A stretch of 64,000 nt of DNA from an uncultured Sulfitobacter sp. (GTDB lineage Bacteria > Pseudomonadota > Alphaproteobacteria > Rhodobacterales > Rhodobacteraceae). Positions 19,456-27,785 of the stretch are shown here, one piece after another. Each line of letters starts with the position of its first letter. Within the stretch, counting starts at the first letter, position 1. Location: positions 1,453,495-1,517,494 of the forward strand of contig CANLOQ010000001.1 of assembly GCA_947492925.1 (NCBI GenBank). Direction: 5' to 3'. The notes under the pieces are model-generated. The model did no database searches and was not told the origin of the DNA. It saw only the letters and a list, made by a program, of their open reading frames with translations. A program made the translations under genes and the position numbers.

Positions 19456-19619
19456 TTCACCGTAAAGTTGCATCGCGGGTTCATGCCCCGTTCAGGTAAT
19501 TGAGTGCCGTAATGCCGCCGGAAGGTTTCTGGGCGGGTTGGCCGCGTAAACAGGAATACCGGCGGGATATACGATCCCAACAGCGGCAGCGCGCCTTCGT
19601 GCTGCCGGGCCGTTCGCAT

Positions 19620-20894
19620 TTAGCGGAAGATCAGAAGATAGCGCAGGCTTGCCAGATCAGCGCGATAGGCGGCGATCGCCTGCTGTGCGGGAATGCCAAG
19701 ACCGGTCGCGGTGCGTGCCCAGTTTACCAGCCGGTCCTGTGCATTTTCCTCAAGCTCGCGCAGGAGCGGCCCGTCGGGATAGGCAACGGACAGGCCGGTA
19801 TCCAGCATGATCTGCCGATGCCCATTGTCAAAATCGTCCCAGGCCGCAGAGCGCTGGGACATCCTGAGCCCCGACAGGGTGCCAATGGCTTGCCGGTCAG
19901 CGGGGGAAATGCGTGCCCAGGCATCATTTGACACGATCACCGAAAAGGTCGGCGTATAGATGCCGTTCTCAACCTCGGTCACGCCCCGTTTGTCGTTCCA
20001 GATGCCTGCACCACGCGCCGCACCGTGGGCCATCATAAAGGTCAGCGGCCCCTGCGTTGCTACATCGTGATTGCCGAACTTTTCGGCATTCCGTTCCTGC
20101 ACCCGTTTGGGGCCGATCATGTCAAGACCGTCGAAATAGGGCACGGGATAGTCATTTGCATTCAGGACATTTTCCCCTGCTTCAACGGGATCATTCAGAT
20201 CATGCCAGATATGCGCCGCCGGGGCCGAAATAAATCCGAGCACATGGGCATCGTCAAAGTAATTGGTTTTGGACAGATAATTTTCGTGCAGGTTCCACAG
20301 GGAAATCGCTGTTTGCTGGGCAGAGCCGCCCATCAGGGGGATCATCGGAATTTGTAAAAGCGGATGGCTTTGCGCCAGTGTGCTGTTCATCACATAGGTC
20401 GCGTCGACCGTGCCGGATGTCACCAGATCAAGCTGGGCATTCACATCACGGTTCATGACCGGCGGATCGACAAAGCGGACGCGCCCTTCGGTTATTCTCT
20501 CAATATTGGCCAGATAGGGGTCGATGATACCACTGTTGATCACGAAACGCGGGTCCGATGCCTTGTTAAATGTCAGGACAAGTGGCGCGCCGGGCTTTGG
20601 TGTATCGGTTGTGGGGGTGGTCTGGGTTGCGGTTGTGGCCGTGCCCCGGCAGGGAATTGACAGTTTCTGCCCCACAAACAGAAGGTTCGGGTTGTCCTGC
20701 AGGGCATCCCGATTGGCGTCGATCAGAACCTCAAAGGCGCTGACGCCGTAGGCTTTGACGCTGATCCGGCTGAGGGTATCGCCCGGGACAACCGTATATG
20801 TCTGGCCGCATTCGATTGACGTGCTTTGTGCGCTGCCTGCAATTGGTGCCAGCGCAATTGCCGCCGTAAAAATGATTTTTGCAAAATTTAGCAT
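19620..20894 (-). CDS. LysM domain fused to a TRAP/DctP-type solute-binding protein
   Basis: 424 residues. Signal peptide (1-22, cut near GSAQS), then a LysM domain (about 28-82: CGQTYTVVPGDTLSRISVKAYG, NLLFVGQKLSIPC), a Thr/Pro-rich linker, and a domain resembling DctP-family periplasmic binding proteins (NAQLDLVTSGTVDATYVMNS, PLMGG, FDGLDMIGPKRV, YTPTFSVIVSNDAWARISPADRQAIG). LysM normally binds peptidoglycan, so the protein may be a wall-tethered binding protein. No TRAP permease genes are nearby. It lies on the opposite strand between nusG and rplK. Confidence 0.8.
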   Translation of the reverse strand: MLNFAKIIFTAAIALAPIAGSAQSTSIECGQTYTVVPGDTLSRISVKAYGVSAFEVLIDANRDALQDNPNLLFVGQKLSIPCRGTATTATQTTPTTDTPKPGAPLVLTFNKASDPRFVINSGIIDPYLANIERITEGRVRFVDPPVMNRDVNAQLDLVTSGTVDATYVMNSTLAQSHPLLQIPMIPLMGGSAQQTAISLWNLHENYLSKTNYFDDAHVLGFISAPAAHIWHDLNDPVEAGENVLNANDYPVPYFDGLDMIGPKRVQERNAEKFGNHDVATQGPLTFMMAHGAARGAGIWNDKRGVTEVENGIYTPTFSVIVSNDAWARISPADRQAIGTLSGLRMSQRSAAWDDFDNGHRQIMLDTGLSVAYPDGPLLRELEENAQDRLVNWARTATGLGIPAQQAIAAYRADLASLRYLLIFR

Positions 20895-21011
20895 CCAATT
20901 CCCTTTTCAATAAATCCGTAATTCAAATTCAATCAGATTCCCCACTCGCCACGCAACGATTCTTGGGGGTTTCTATTTATGCGCGAAAGGGTGATGGGCC
21001 GGAATATCTTC

Positions 21012-21040
21012 TTGCATTGCGGGGCCAGCGGGGCTATGCG
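21012..21040 (+). promoter_or_regulatory. Predicted promoter of rplK-rplA
   Basis: TTGCAT, 17-bp spacer, TATGCG, leaving a leader of about 115 nt before rplK. The L1-binding leader site expected in rplKA operons could be here but I could not identify it. Confidence 0.45.
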
Positions 21041-21162
21041 CCACGAGGCTGTGCAAACGGCAAAACTGTGGAAGGCGCGCGCACCGCGGTGTGCAGACCG
21101 GACCACACAACACATCAAGCTTGCGGGACGCGTCCCGGGAGCGTTGGAATAGGAGAAGGCCA

Positions 21163-21588
21163 ATGGCCAAGAAACTCGTCGGTACGATGAAGTTGCAAGT
21201 TAAAGCGGGTCAAGCAAACCCGTCCCCACCTGTGGGCCCTGCGCTGGGTCAGCGCGGCATCAACATCATGGAATTCTGCAAGGCGTTCAACGCCAAGACA
21301 GCAGACATGGAGCCGGGCGCACCTTGCCCGACCGTGATCAGCTATTATCAGGACAAGTCCTTTACGATGGACATCAAGACGCCCCCGGCGTCCTACTACC
21401 TGAAAAAAGCGGCCAAGGTGAACTCTGGCGCAAAAACGCCGAGCCGTGAAACCGTTGGCACCGTGACGGCCAAGCAGCTGCGCGAGATCGCGGAAGCAAA
21501 GATGGCTGACCTGAGCGCGAACGATGTGGATCAGGCAATGAAGATCATTCTGGGCTCTGCAAAGTCCATGGGCATCGAGGTTAAGTAA
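21163..21588 (+). CDS. rplK: 50S ribosomal protein L11
   Basis: 141 residues from the ATG at 21163, preceded by AGGAGAAGG; the 24 upstream in-frame codons are not L11. Seen: [20 protein letters not shown] with [23 protein letters not shown] (the Pro-rich N-terminal domain that switches at the GTPase centre), and the C-terminal 23S-binding domain ending [14 protein letters not shown]. Followed by rplA after one base. Confidence 0.98.
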   Translation: MAKKLVGTMKLQVKAGQANPSPPVGPALGQRGINIMEFCKAFNAKTADMEPGAPCPTVISYYQDKSFTMDIKTPPASYYLKKAAKVNSGAKTPSRETVGTVTAKQLREIAEAKMADLSANDVDQAMKIILGSAKSMGIEVK

Positions 21589-21589
21589 G

Positions 21590-22288
21590 ATGGGTAAAGT
21601 TGGAAAGCGTACTGCCGCCGCGCGTGAAGCGTTTGCAGGCAAAGAAGATGTGACCGTTGAAGAAGCGGTTGCGATGATCAAAGCCAACTCAAAGGTCAAG
21701 TTCGACGAGACCATCGAGATTGCCATGAACCTTGGCGTTGATCCGCGCCACGCGGACCAGATGGTGCGCGGTGTGGTTGGCCTGCCGAATGGTACGGGCA
21801 AGACAATGCGCGTTGCGGTTTTCGCCCGCGGCCCAAAGGCCGAAGAAGCGCAGGCCGCTGGTGCTGACATCGTTGGCGCAGAAGACCTGATGGAAACCGT
21901 CCAGTCCGGCAAGATAGAATTTGATCGTTGCATCGCGACACCTGACATGATGCCGATCGTTGGCCGTCTGGGTAAGGTGCTTGGCCCGCGCAACCTGATG
22001 CCAAACCCCAAGGTGGGTACGGTAACGATGGACGTGAAGGAAGCCGTTGAGGCGGCCAAGGGCGGTCAGGTTCAGTTCAAGGCTGAAAAAGGCGGCGTGG
22101 TTCATGCGGGCGTTGGCAAACTGTCGTTTGACGAAGCCAAGCTGGTCGAGAATGTGCGCGCCTTTGTGGGTGCCGTGGCCAAGGCAAAGCCAGCGGGCTC
22201 CAAGGGCACGTACATGAAAAAGATCAACCTGACGTCCACAATGGGCCCGGGTGTTTCCGTTGCAGTGGACGATGCTGTCAGCGAGTAA
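21590..22288 (+). CDS. rplA: 50S ribosomal protein L1
   Basis: 232 residues, full length. [55 protein letters not shown] and the C-terminal [16 protein letters not shown] are L1 hallmarks. L1 forms the mobile stalk at the ribosomal E site and in many bacteria represses its own operon by binding the leader. Its operon ends here with a terminator, separate from rplJL. Confidence 0.98.
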   Translation: MGKVGKRTAAAREAFAGKEDVTVEEAVAMIKANSKVKFDETIEIAMNLGVDPRHADQMVRGVVGLPNGTGKTMRVAVFARGPKAEEAQAAGADIVGAEDLMETVQSGKIEFDRCIATPDMMPIVGRLGKVLGPRNLMPNPKVGTVTMDVKEAVEAAKGGQVQFKAEKGGVVHAGVGKLSFDEAKLVENVRAFVGAVAKAKPAGSKGTYMKKINLTSTMGPGVSVAVDDAVSE

Positions 22289-22309
22289 GCGTTGAACTTT
22301 GATGAACAC

Positions 22310-22341
22310 GAAAGGCGTCGGTATGAACCGGCGCCTTTTTT
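22310..22341 (+). terminator. Intrinsic terminator of rplKA
   Basis: AAAGGCG-CGG stem paired with CCG-CGCCTTT, then a run of T. It lies 22 bp after the rplA stop. Confidence 0.85.
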
Positions 22342-22410
22342 CGTTTGGCGCGGGGCCGTGCGGACGGCTGGTTTATATCGCCCTGCGTTATGATCCCGCG
22401 TGTATTCAGG

Positions 22411-23748
22411 TCAGGCGAGGCGTGACGCGCTGTATTCGTGCATGCAGGCGGAAAAGGCTGCCTGTGCGTCGGGAAAATCGTGGTGGTCCGGCCCCAGGTT
22501 CCGGGTCTGCCACCAGTCCTGCGACAGATCGAAGAATTCGGTAGAGCTGTCTGCATATCGAATGAACCGGTATTTGCCGGTGCGCACTGCCGCGCTTTCG
22601 TCATAGAACGTGGGCACCACCCGGTCCGGGTTGCGGTTCTGTTCGACCTGCGGGCGTAATGATTGGCCCGGTGTGTCCTTCAGCGGGGGCAGGTCAAGGT
22701 AGTCCATGATCGTGGGGCCTACATCGACCAGCCCAACCGGATCATCCACCACCTGTCCCACCGGCGCGCGCGGGTCATGGATGATCAGCGGCACCGCCGC
22801 GACCTGTTCCCACAGCGTGTGCTTGCGAAACATATTGCGTTCGCCCATGTGCATGCCGTGGTCCGACAGCAGTATGACCAGCGTGTCATCAGCGTAGGGC
22901 GATTTCTTGAGCGACCGCCAGACGCGGCCCACGTGGTGATCCACATGGGTCAGTGCCGAGAAATAATTGCGCACGCTGGCCTGCCAGAACGCGAGGTTGT
23001 TGCGGTCAAAGCTCTCTGGTGTGGTGGCTTCCATGAAAGGGCTTGGGTCAAAGCCATTGGCCCAGTCGGCGGGCTGTTGCAGCTTGCCTGGATCGTAGCG
23101 TTCCTTGTAGTGCGCGGGCGTCTTCCACGGGCCGTGCGGGCCGGAAAAGCCGACCTCGCGGTAGAACGGCGCATCGCCATCGTAGTGTTGCAGGAAACGG
23201 CGGGCCGACACGGCGACCTGATGATCGTAGTACCGGGCATCGTCTTTCTTTTCGACTGTTGCCGGGCCACCGCGAAAACCGCCGTAGGTGGTTTCCGCCA
23301 CGGAGGATCTTGCCCGACCACTGCGCAAGCGCCGGTCGCGCCGCCAGAGAGAAAAGACTTTGGCCTCGTCCGAGAAGAAGGTTTTGTGCAGATCGGCGGG
23401 CAGGGGGCGGTAGCCCTGAATGACCTTGCCCCCGGAAGAGCAGAAATAACCGCGCTGTTTCAACGTGTGCAGCCAGAACATTTCCGGGTCGAGGCGGTTG
23501 ATATAGTGCTTGTCGGATTTCAGAACATCGATCTGGTGCGGGGATTTCGAGGTCATGAAGCTGGCGCGTGAGGGGCTGCACACGGGTGTCTGGCAATAGG
23601 CCGACTGAAAGATCGTCGATTGCGCGCTGATCAGGTCAAGGTTCGGGGTTTGCAGTTCGTCACCGAAGATGAACTTGTATTTCCAGAAGGCGACGCAGTC
23701 ATCCAGGCTGATCAGCAGGACATTTCGCGGGGCTGTCGACGATGTCAT
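22411..23748 (-). CDS. Sulfatase, iduronate-2-sulfatase-like
   Basis: 445 residues from the ATG at 23748 with AGGA upstream; the frame extends into the rplJ region but that part is not real. Formylglycine-type sulfatase: metal-binding LLISLDDC (D16, D17), consensus CSPSR with Cys57 as the residue to be oxidised, and SDHGMHMGERNMFRKHTLWEQ, close to iduronate-2-sulfatase-type enzymes. No signal peptide is seen, so it is predicted cytoplasmic. The substrate is probably a sulfated sugar or small ester. It interrupts the usual rplA-rplJ junction on the opposite strand. Confidence 0.9.
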   Translation of the reverse strand: MTSSTAPRNVLLISLDDCVAFWKYKFIFGDELQTPNLDLISAQSTIFQSAYCQTPVCSPSRASFMTSKSPHQIDVLKSDKHYINRLDPEMFWLHTLKQRGYFCSSGGKVIQGYRPLPADLHKTFFSDEAKVFSLWRRDRRLRSGRARSSVAETTYGGFRGGPATVEKKDDARYYDHQVAVSARRFLQHYDGDAPFYREVGFSGPHGPWKTPAHYKERYDPGKLQQPADWANGFDPSPFMEATTPESFDRNNLAFWQASVRNYFSALTHVDHHVGRVWRSLKKSPYADDTLVILLSDHGMHMGERNMFRKHTLWEQVAAVPLIIHDPRAPVGQVVDDPVGLVDVGPTIMDYLDLPPLKDTPGQSLRPQVEQNRNPDRVVPTFYDESAAVRTGKYRFIRYADSSTEFFDLSQDWWQTRNLGPDHHDFPDAQAAFSACMHEYSASRLA

Positions 23749-23792
23749 TGAATTTCCTGATGCGCTGGCATGTGAAGCTGCACGAAAGGGGG

Positions 23793-23821
23793 TTGGAAAA
23801 CTGAAGTCAAGCGCGTAATCA
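23793..23821 (+). promoter_or_regulatory. Predicted promoter of rplJL
   Basis: TTGGAA, 17-bp spacer, TAATCA, just upstream of the sulfatase start on the other strand. It gives a leader of about 230 nt. Confidence 0.45.
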
Positions 23822-24057
23822 ACGCGCATGCACGGAACCGCGATTCGTCGTCTTCTGTGCTGTTCGTCCGAGACGGCGGGTGAAGGGGTTCCTTCATAAT
23901 TCCTGCCTGAGACGGGAAAAGGAATTCTGACGTCGAGCGCTGCGCGCTCTTCGCAGTGCACTCCCGACCCCCGTAAGGACCCGAAATGTCGGGTGTCTTT
24001 CAAGGCCCCCGGCAAAACTGAGCCGGAGGGGCAACCCTCCCTTACTGGAGTGAAACT
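23822..24057 (+). promoter_or_regulatory. rplJ leader, likely L10 autoregulatory region
   Basis: Roughly 235-nt untranslated leader with several GC-rich helices, including GAGCGC/GCGCTC around 23935-23952, CCCGA/TCGGG around 23967-23995, and GAGCCGGAGGGGC with CAACCCTCC just before the start codon. L10 binding to its own leader is known in many bacteria; assignment here rests on position and visible pairing only. Confidence 0.5.
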
Positions 24058-24570
24058 GTGGATAGAGCACAAAAAGAAGCATTGGTCGACGAACTCGGCC
24101 AGATCTTTGAAAGCTCTGGCGTCGTCGTGGTGTCTCACTACGTCGGTATGACAGTTGCCGAAATGCAGGACCTACGCCAGCGCGCACGCGAAGCTGGTGG
24201 GGCCGTGCGTGTTGCCAAGAACAGGCTCGCCAAAATCGCCCTTCAGGGAAAGCCGTGCGAAAGCATTGGTGACCTTCTGGAGGGTATGACCGTTCTGACC
24301 TATTCCGAGGATCCTGTGGCTGCGGCCAAGGTTGCTCAGGAATACTCGAAGGAAAACCAGAAGCTGGTGATCCTTGGGGGTTCTATGGGTGAGAACGCTC
24401 TGGACGCCGCCGGTGTTGAAGCCGTGTCCAAGATGCCTTCGCGGGAGGAGCTTATCTCCACCATCGCGGGCATGCTGGGCGCACCTGCATCCAACATCGC
24501 CGGGGCCATTGGCGCACCTGCAAGCAACATCGCATCCATCCTGTCCACGATCGAGGACAAGGCTGCGTAA
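24058..24570 (+). CDS. rplJ: 50S ribosomal protein L10
   Basis: 170 residues starting with GTG, 7 bp after [29 protein letters not shown] and the RNA-binding [13 protein letters not shown] are typical. The C-terminal helix that carries L7/L12 dimers contains the repeat [21 protein letters not shown]10 anchors the stalk. The GTG start may help keep L10 low relative to L7/L12. Confidence 0.97.
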   Translation: MDRAQKEALVDELGQIFESSGVVVVSHYVGMTVAEMQDLRQRAREAGGAVRVAKNRLAKIALQGKPCESIGDLLEGMTVLTYSEDPVAAAKVAQEYSKENQKLVILGGSMGENALDAAGVEAVSKMPSREELISTIAGMLGAPASNIAGAIGAPASNIASILSTIEDKAA

Positions 24571-24642
24571 GCAACTTTTATGCCGTCGTGTTGGAAACCC
24601 TTCACGTTGGAACACACATCTTAAACGGAAAGAGCTGATAAA

Positions 24643-25017
24643 ATGGCTGATCTGAAGAAACTGGCAGAAGACATCGTTGGTCTGACACTGCTTGAAGCAC
24701 AAGAACTGAAGACAATCCTCAAGGACGAGTACGGCATCGAGCCCGCAGCAGGCGGCGCAGTGATGATGGCTGGTCCTGCGGACGGTGGCGGTGCCGCTGC
24801 CGAAGAGAAGACCGAATTTGACGTCGTTCTGAAGAACGCGGGCGCATCCAAGATCAACGTGATCAAGGAAGTCCGCGGCATCACCGGTCTGGGCCTGAAA
24901 GAAGCCAAGGACCTGGTCGAAGCCGGTGGCAAGATCAAAGAAGGCGTCGACAAAGCCGAAGCCGAAGACATCAAGGGCAAGCTGGAAGCAGCTGGCGCGG
25001 AAGTCGAGCTGGCGTAA
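24643..25017 (+). CDS. rplL: 50S ribosomal protein L7/L12
   Basis: 124 residues. N-terminal dimerisation domain (1-32), Ala/Gly hinge (about 37-52) and C-terminal factor-binding domain with [20 protein letters not shown] and [14 protein letters not shown]. Present in several copies on the ribosomal stalk and recruits translation GTPases. Spaced 72 bp after rplJ and followed by a terminator, so rpoB is on a separate transcript in this genome. Confidence 0.98.
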   Translation: MADLKKLAEDIVGLTLLEAQELKTILKDEYGIEPAAGGAVMMAGPADGGGAAAEEKTEFDVVLKNAGASKINVIKEVRGITGLGLKEAKDLVEAGGKIKEGVDKAEAEDIKGKLEAAGAEVELA

Positions 25018-25026
25018 GCCGGTTGT

Positions 25027-25052
25027 GGTGGCGGGGTGAACCCCGCCCTACG
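25027..25052. repeat. REP-like palindrome after rplL
   Basis: Single unit: GGCGGGG and CCCCGCC arms with a GTAG head on the minus strand. A stretch of 25 bases is identical to the copy upstream of rplB at 51673. Confidence 0.6.
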
Positions 25053-25063
25053 GAGAATGAGAG

Positions 25064-25093
25064 CGGCGGTTCCTGAGGGGGCCGCCGTTTTTT
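25064..25093 (+). terminator. Intrinsic terminator of rplJL
   Basis: CGGCGG/CCGCCG stem with a purine-rich loop and six T. It marks the left border of the PARIS-like insertion. Confidence 0.85.
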
Positions 25094-25158
25094 GTTGTTG
25101 CATTGAGCGACAAAGCTAGCGCAGTCTGCTGTAGGTTGTTCCGCAGAAGAAAGTTCAA

Positions 25159-26532
25159 ATGAAGCTAGAGCGTTTTAAAGCAAGTGGAATTAATGGGTAT
25201 TTAGACTTCGATATCGGATTCTATAGTGGATTGACATTCCTCACGGGAATAAATGGCACTGGGAAAACATCTGCCTTGAACGCGATCTCGTCCCTTCTTA
25301 TGCCTAGACTAGACTATCTCGCAACACAGCAATTTGATGAGATATCAATCACTATTGAAGAGAACGGGGAGAGCGTAAGGCTTATTGCAGAGAAGCTAGG
25401 CGATGAAACTTGCTTGAAATGCTCAAAGTTTCCAGACGAGGAAGTTTCGTTTTCTGCATATGATGATCCGCTTGATTATCGGAGCTTTCAGGCAGAGGAA
25501 ATGGAGGAGCGTTACTACAAAGAATTGCTAGATGATAACTCAAATACCCAAATTGTTGCCTTCATTCTTGATCTTCCGACGCCCATGTTTCTTGGCCTAG
25601 ATAGAAGGTCACGATCGCTTGATGCCGATGCGCGATATCTCCGAAGAGCTTCTCCACGAACAACAAAGAAGCGGCGGCGGAATATTTTTGGAACCTCATT
25701 AGGTGGGAGCTTGACAGAAGCTCAATCCTACGCAGAAAATACGATGTTTGACTGTTACCGAAGAAAGGGAGTGTTGGACAGAAAGTTTAGGAATAATCTC
25801 ATCTTTGAATTGCTCAACTTTCCACTCAATGAGTTCTCTGGCTTTATGTCTGATGATGATATCATTAGTAAGCAAAAGTTAGCGACAGCTAAACGAAATG
25901 TTTACCAAATCCCAAAACTCCTAGACCTTGATAGTGATAAGGTAACTGAAAGACTTTCAGAACTCTTCGAGTTTATCGAAGATAAGATAATTTTGGCAAA
26001 TCAACCGCCAAAAGAAATCAATGAAGATGAACCATGGAACAATCCTGCATTTCGAGCACGCCTGGCGCTTGCTGAGAATAGATCCAGCATTGAGAAGATA
26101 AACGCATTATCTGGCCTTGTAACCGAGTATACGAGAAATGTTGATGCGATATTCTCAAAAATTAAGGAATTCTCTCAGACAGTAAACTCTTTCATCCAAG
26201 ATAGCAGTAAGACTCTTGAATTTGATGATCGCGGTCATTTGTCTTTTCATGTTGGTGACGAGGTTGCTGAAAGGGACCTCCGCACGCTTTCATCTGGCGA
26301 GATTCAGCTGATAGTAATTTTCGCTCATTTGTACTTCAATCCAGAAACAGAGCGGGCAAATATCTTCATTATTGATGAGCCGGAACTCTCGCTGCATGTG
26401 CAATGGCAAGCTAGATTTGTCGATGCAATTTTAAAGGCATCTGAGAATACACAGTTTGTAATGGCTACGCACTCCCCAACTGTAATAATGAGTCGAGTTG
26501 ATAACTGCATTGAGATTGAGAGTAAGAGTTAA
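25159..26532 (+). CDS. ariA: PARIS-like defence ATPase (AriA-type, SMC/ABC-class AAA)
   Basis: 457 residues. RecF/SMC-like ATPase: Walker A GINGTGKTS at 30-38, a long helical insertion, ABC-type signature LSSGEIQL, Walker B IFIIDEPELSLH and switch histidine in ATHSP near the C-terminus. Paired with a DUF4435 gene four bases downstream, the architecture of the PARIS anti-phage system, in which AriA senses phage anti-restriction proteins and holds AriB in check. The gene is visibly AT-rich with codon use unlike rplL and rpoB around it, so horizontally acquired. Alternative: another OLD-like ATPase defence system. Confidence 0.78.
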   Translation: MKLERFKASGINGYLDFDIGFYSGLTFLTGINGTGKTSALNAISSLLMPRLDYLATQQFDEISITIEENGESVRLIAEKLGDETCLKCSKFPDEEVSFSAYDDPLDYRSFQAEEMEERYYKELLDDNSNTQIVAFILDLPTPMFLGLDRRSRSLDADARYLRRASPRTTKKRRRNIFGTSLGGSLTEAQSYAENTMFDCYRRKGVLDRKFRNNLIFELLNFPLNEFSGFMSDDDIISKQKLATAKRNVYQIPKLLDLDSDKVTERLSELFEFIEDKIILANQPPKEINEDEPWNNPAFRARLALAENRSSIEKINALSGLVTEYTRNVDAIFSKIKEFSQTVNSFIQDSSKTLEFDDRGHLSFHVGDEVAERDLRTLSSGEIQLIVIFAHLYFNPETERANIFIIDEPELSLHVQWQARFVDAILKASENTQFVMATHSPTVIMSRVDNCIEIESKS

Positions 26533-26535
26533 AGT

Positions 26536-27393
26536 ATGTCTACATCAGTAGTCTATCCTGTTGGGATAGCGCGTGCGCTTGGCCATCTGAACTCGGCGGG
26601 TAACGATATTCAAATATTTGTTGAAGATACCGCGAACCGTAATGTTTGGCGGAAGATTCTGAAGGCGCTATTGCCTGACGGTGTTTCGTTTCGGGATCCG
26701 ATTGCCTTAGGCGGCCGGAAACAAGTAGTTGACGAGTGTCGGCGCGATCAGCAGAACGATGGCCGAAAAAAACTCTATATCATCGACGCTGATTTTGATC
26801 TCCTGCACGGCAAGCGGAAACGAAACCTTCGGCATTTGTATAGGTTGCGTGCCTACTGCATTGAAAACTACCTGTTTCAAGAAGAGGCACTGATCAGGGT
26901 TGCGCAGATTATGGATGTTAATGTTACAGAGCAGGCAGCTCGGCGTAAACTTAATTTCTCGAGTTGGAAACGATCAAATCGAGAAAAGTTTGAGAAGCTA
27001 TTCGTTTGTTATGCTGCTGTGAACCGGATAGATAGTAGCCACAAGACTGTTCGATACTGGATCGGGAATCTGGCTAAATCTGGCACTGACTACGGAAGCC
27101 TATGTCCTCACAAAACCAACGCCCGCGTTCGTGAATTAATTCGAAAAATCCGGGCCGACTTCTCGAAAGAAGAATTCGGGGAAGTTTATCGTGAGATTTC
27201 CAAGCGCGCTCAGGCTTTGGATACTTGGGACTATGTCTCCGCAAAGGATGGTCACCTAAAGCAGATCATCACTAGAATGAAACAGCTGTTTGGACAGATG
27301 CGCGAAGATCAAATAAAAGTTTTACTTGCTGAGTTCTTTGAGGCCAGCGTTGACCCGTATTTGGTACGTCGCCTTCGAAAACTATGTGAATGA
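26536..27393 (+). CDS. ariB: PARIS-like effector, DUF4435 TOPRIM-related nuclease (AriB-type)
   Basis: 285 residues. DUF4435 features in order: IQIFVEDTANRNVWRKIL with the TOPRIM-type glutamate E30, LYIIDADFD with paired aspartates, and the YCIENYLFQEEAL motif, followed by a helical C-terminal half. In known PARIS systems AriB is the effector nuclease, cleaving host tRNA when released from AriA. Co-operonic with the ATPase (stop and start separated by three bases), same AT-rich composition. Function is inferred from family and gene pairing. Confidence 0.78.
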   Translation: MSTSVVYPVGIARALGHLNSAGNDIQIFVEDTANRNVWRKILKALLPDGVSFRDPIALGGRKQVVDECRRDQQNDGRKKLYIIDADFDLLHGKRKRNLRHLYRLRAYCIENYLFQEEALIRVAQIMDVNVTEQAARRKLNFSSWKRSNREKFEKLFVCYAAVNRIDSSHKTVRYWIGNLAKSGTDYGSLCPHKTNARVRELIRKIRADFSKEEFGEVYREISKRAQALDTWDYVSAKDGHLKQIITRMKQLFGQMREDQIKVLLAEFFEASVDPYLVRRLRKLCE

Positions 27394-27435
27394 TTGAACA
27401 GGATTGTTTGAGGCTGCTGCCCCAGGTCCCACCCC

Positions 27436-27523
27436 TTGACGCATCCCCCCTTCCTCCACCACACTCGCGTCAACTAACCCACACCGCACCCCCCTTGCAT
27501 CCCCCCCTCTAACCTCCTAAATC
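27436..27523 (+). promoter_or_regulatory. Predicted promoter region of rpoB
   Basis: Best pair: TTGCAT (27495), 17-bp C-rich spacer, TAAATC (27518). A second TTGACG at 27436 has a C-rich spacer but a poor -10. The region starts about 40 bp after ariB ends, so the insertion sits directly upstream of an intact rpoB promoter. Confidence 0.55.
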
Positions 27524-27535
27524 ACAGTCTCCGCT

Positions 27536-27654
27536 GGGAGCGATGATTCGCACCCGGCTTTTTGCGTCGTACGGTCAGGAAGGAGCACCACCACAACGTA
27601 TCCCCTCCCAATCTCTCGCAAAAAGCCGCCCCGGACCCTCCGCTGCGGTTTTTT
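27536..27654 (+). promoter_or_regulatory. Structured rpoB leader with attenuator-like hairpins
   Basis: Hairpin 1 (27536-27555) pairs GGG-GCGA with TCGC-CCC and is followed by GGCTTTTT. Hairpin 2 (27620-27654) pairs A5-CCGC with GCGG-T5 and ends in a run of T. Both look like weak intrinsic terminators between the promoter and rpoB. Whether they act is unknown. Confidence 0.45.
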
Positions 27655-27785
27655 AGGAAAGATTATGATCGGGCGTGCACCTTTGGGCCGGTGCGCAGGT
27701 ATTGATCTTCTTTTCAATCTTTGACGGTTCGCGCGCGTTTGCCCCGCCGCTGCGCGACCACACAAAGATGGAGTGCGAAATCCGC

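Noticed and set aside
23749-24138. N-terminal extension of the sulfatase over the rplJ leader and gene
   Set aside because: Extension has no sulfatase similarity and runs antisense to rplJ; the ATG at 23748 with AGGA fits the family start.
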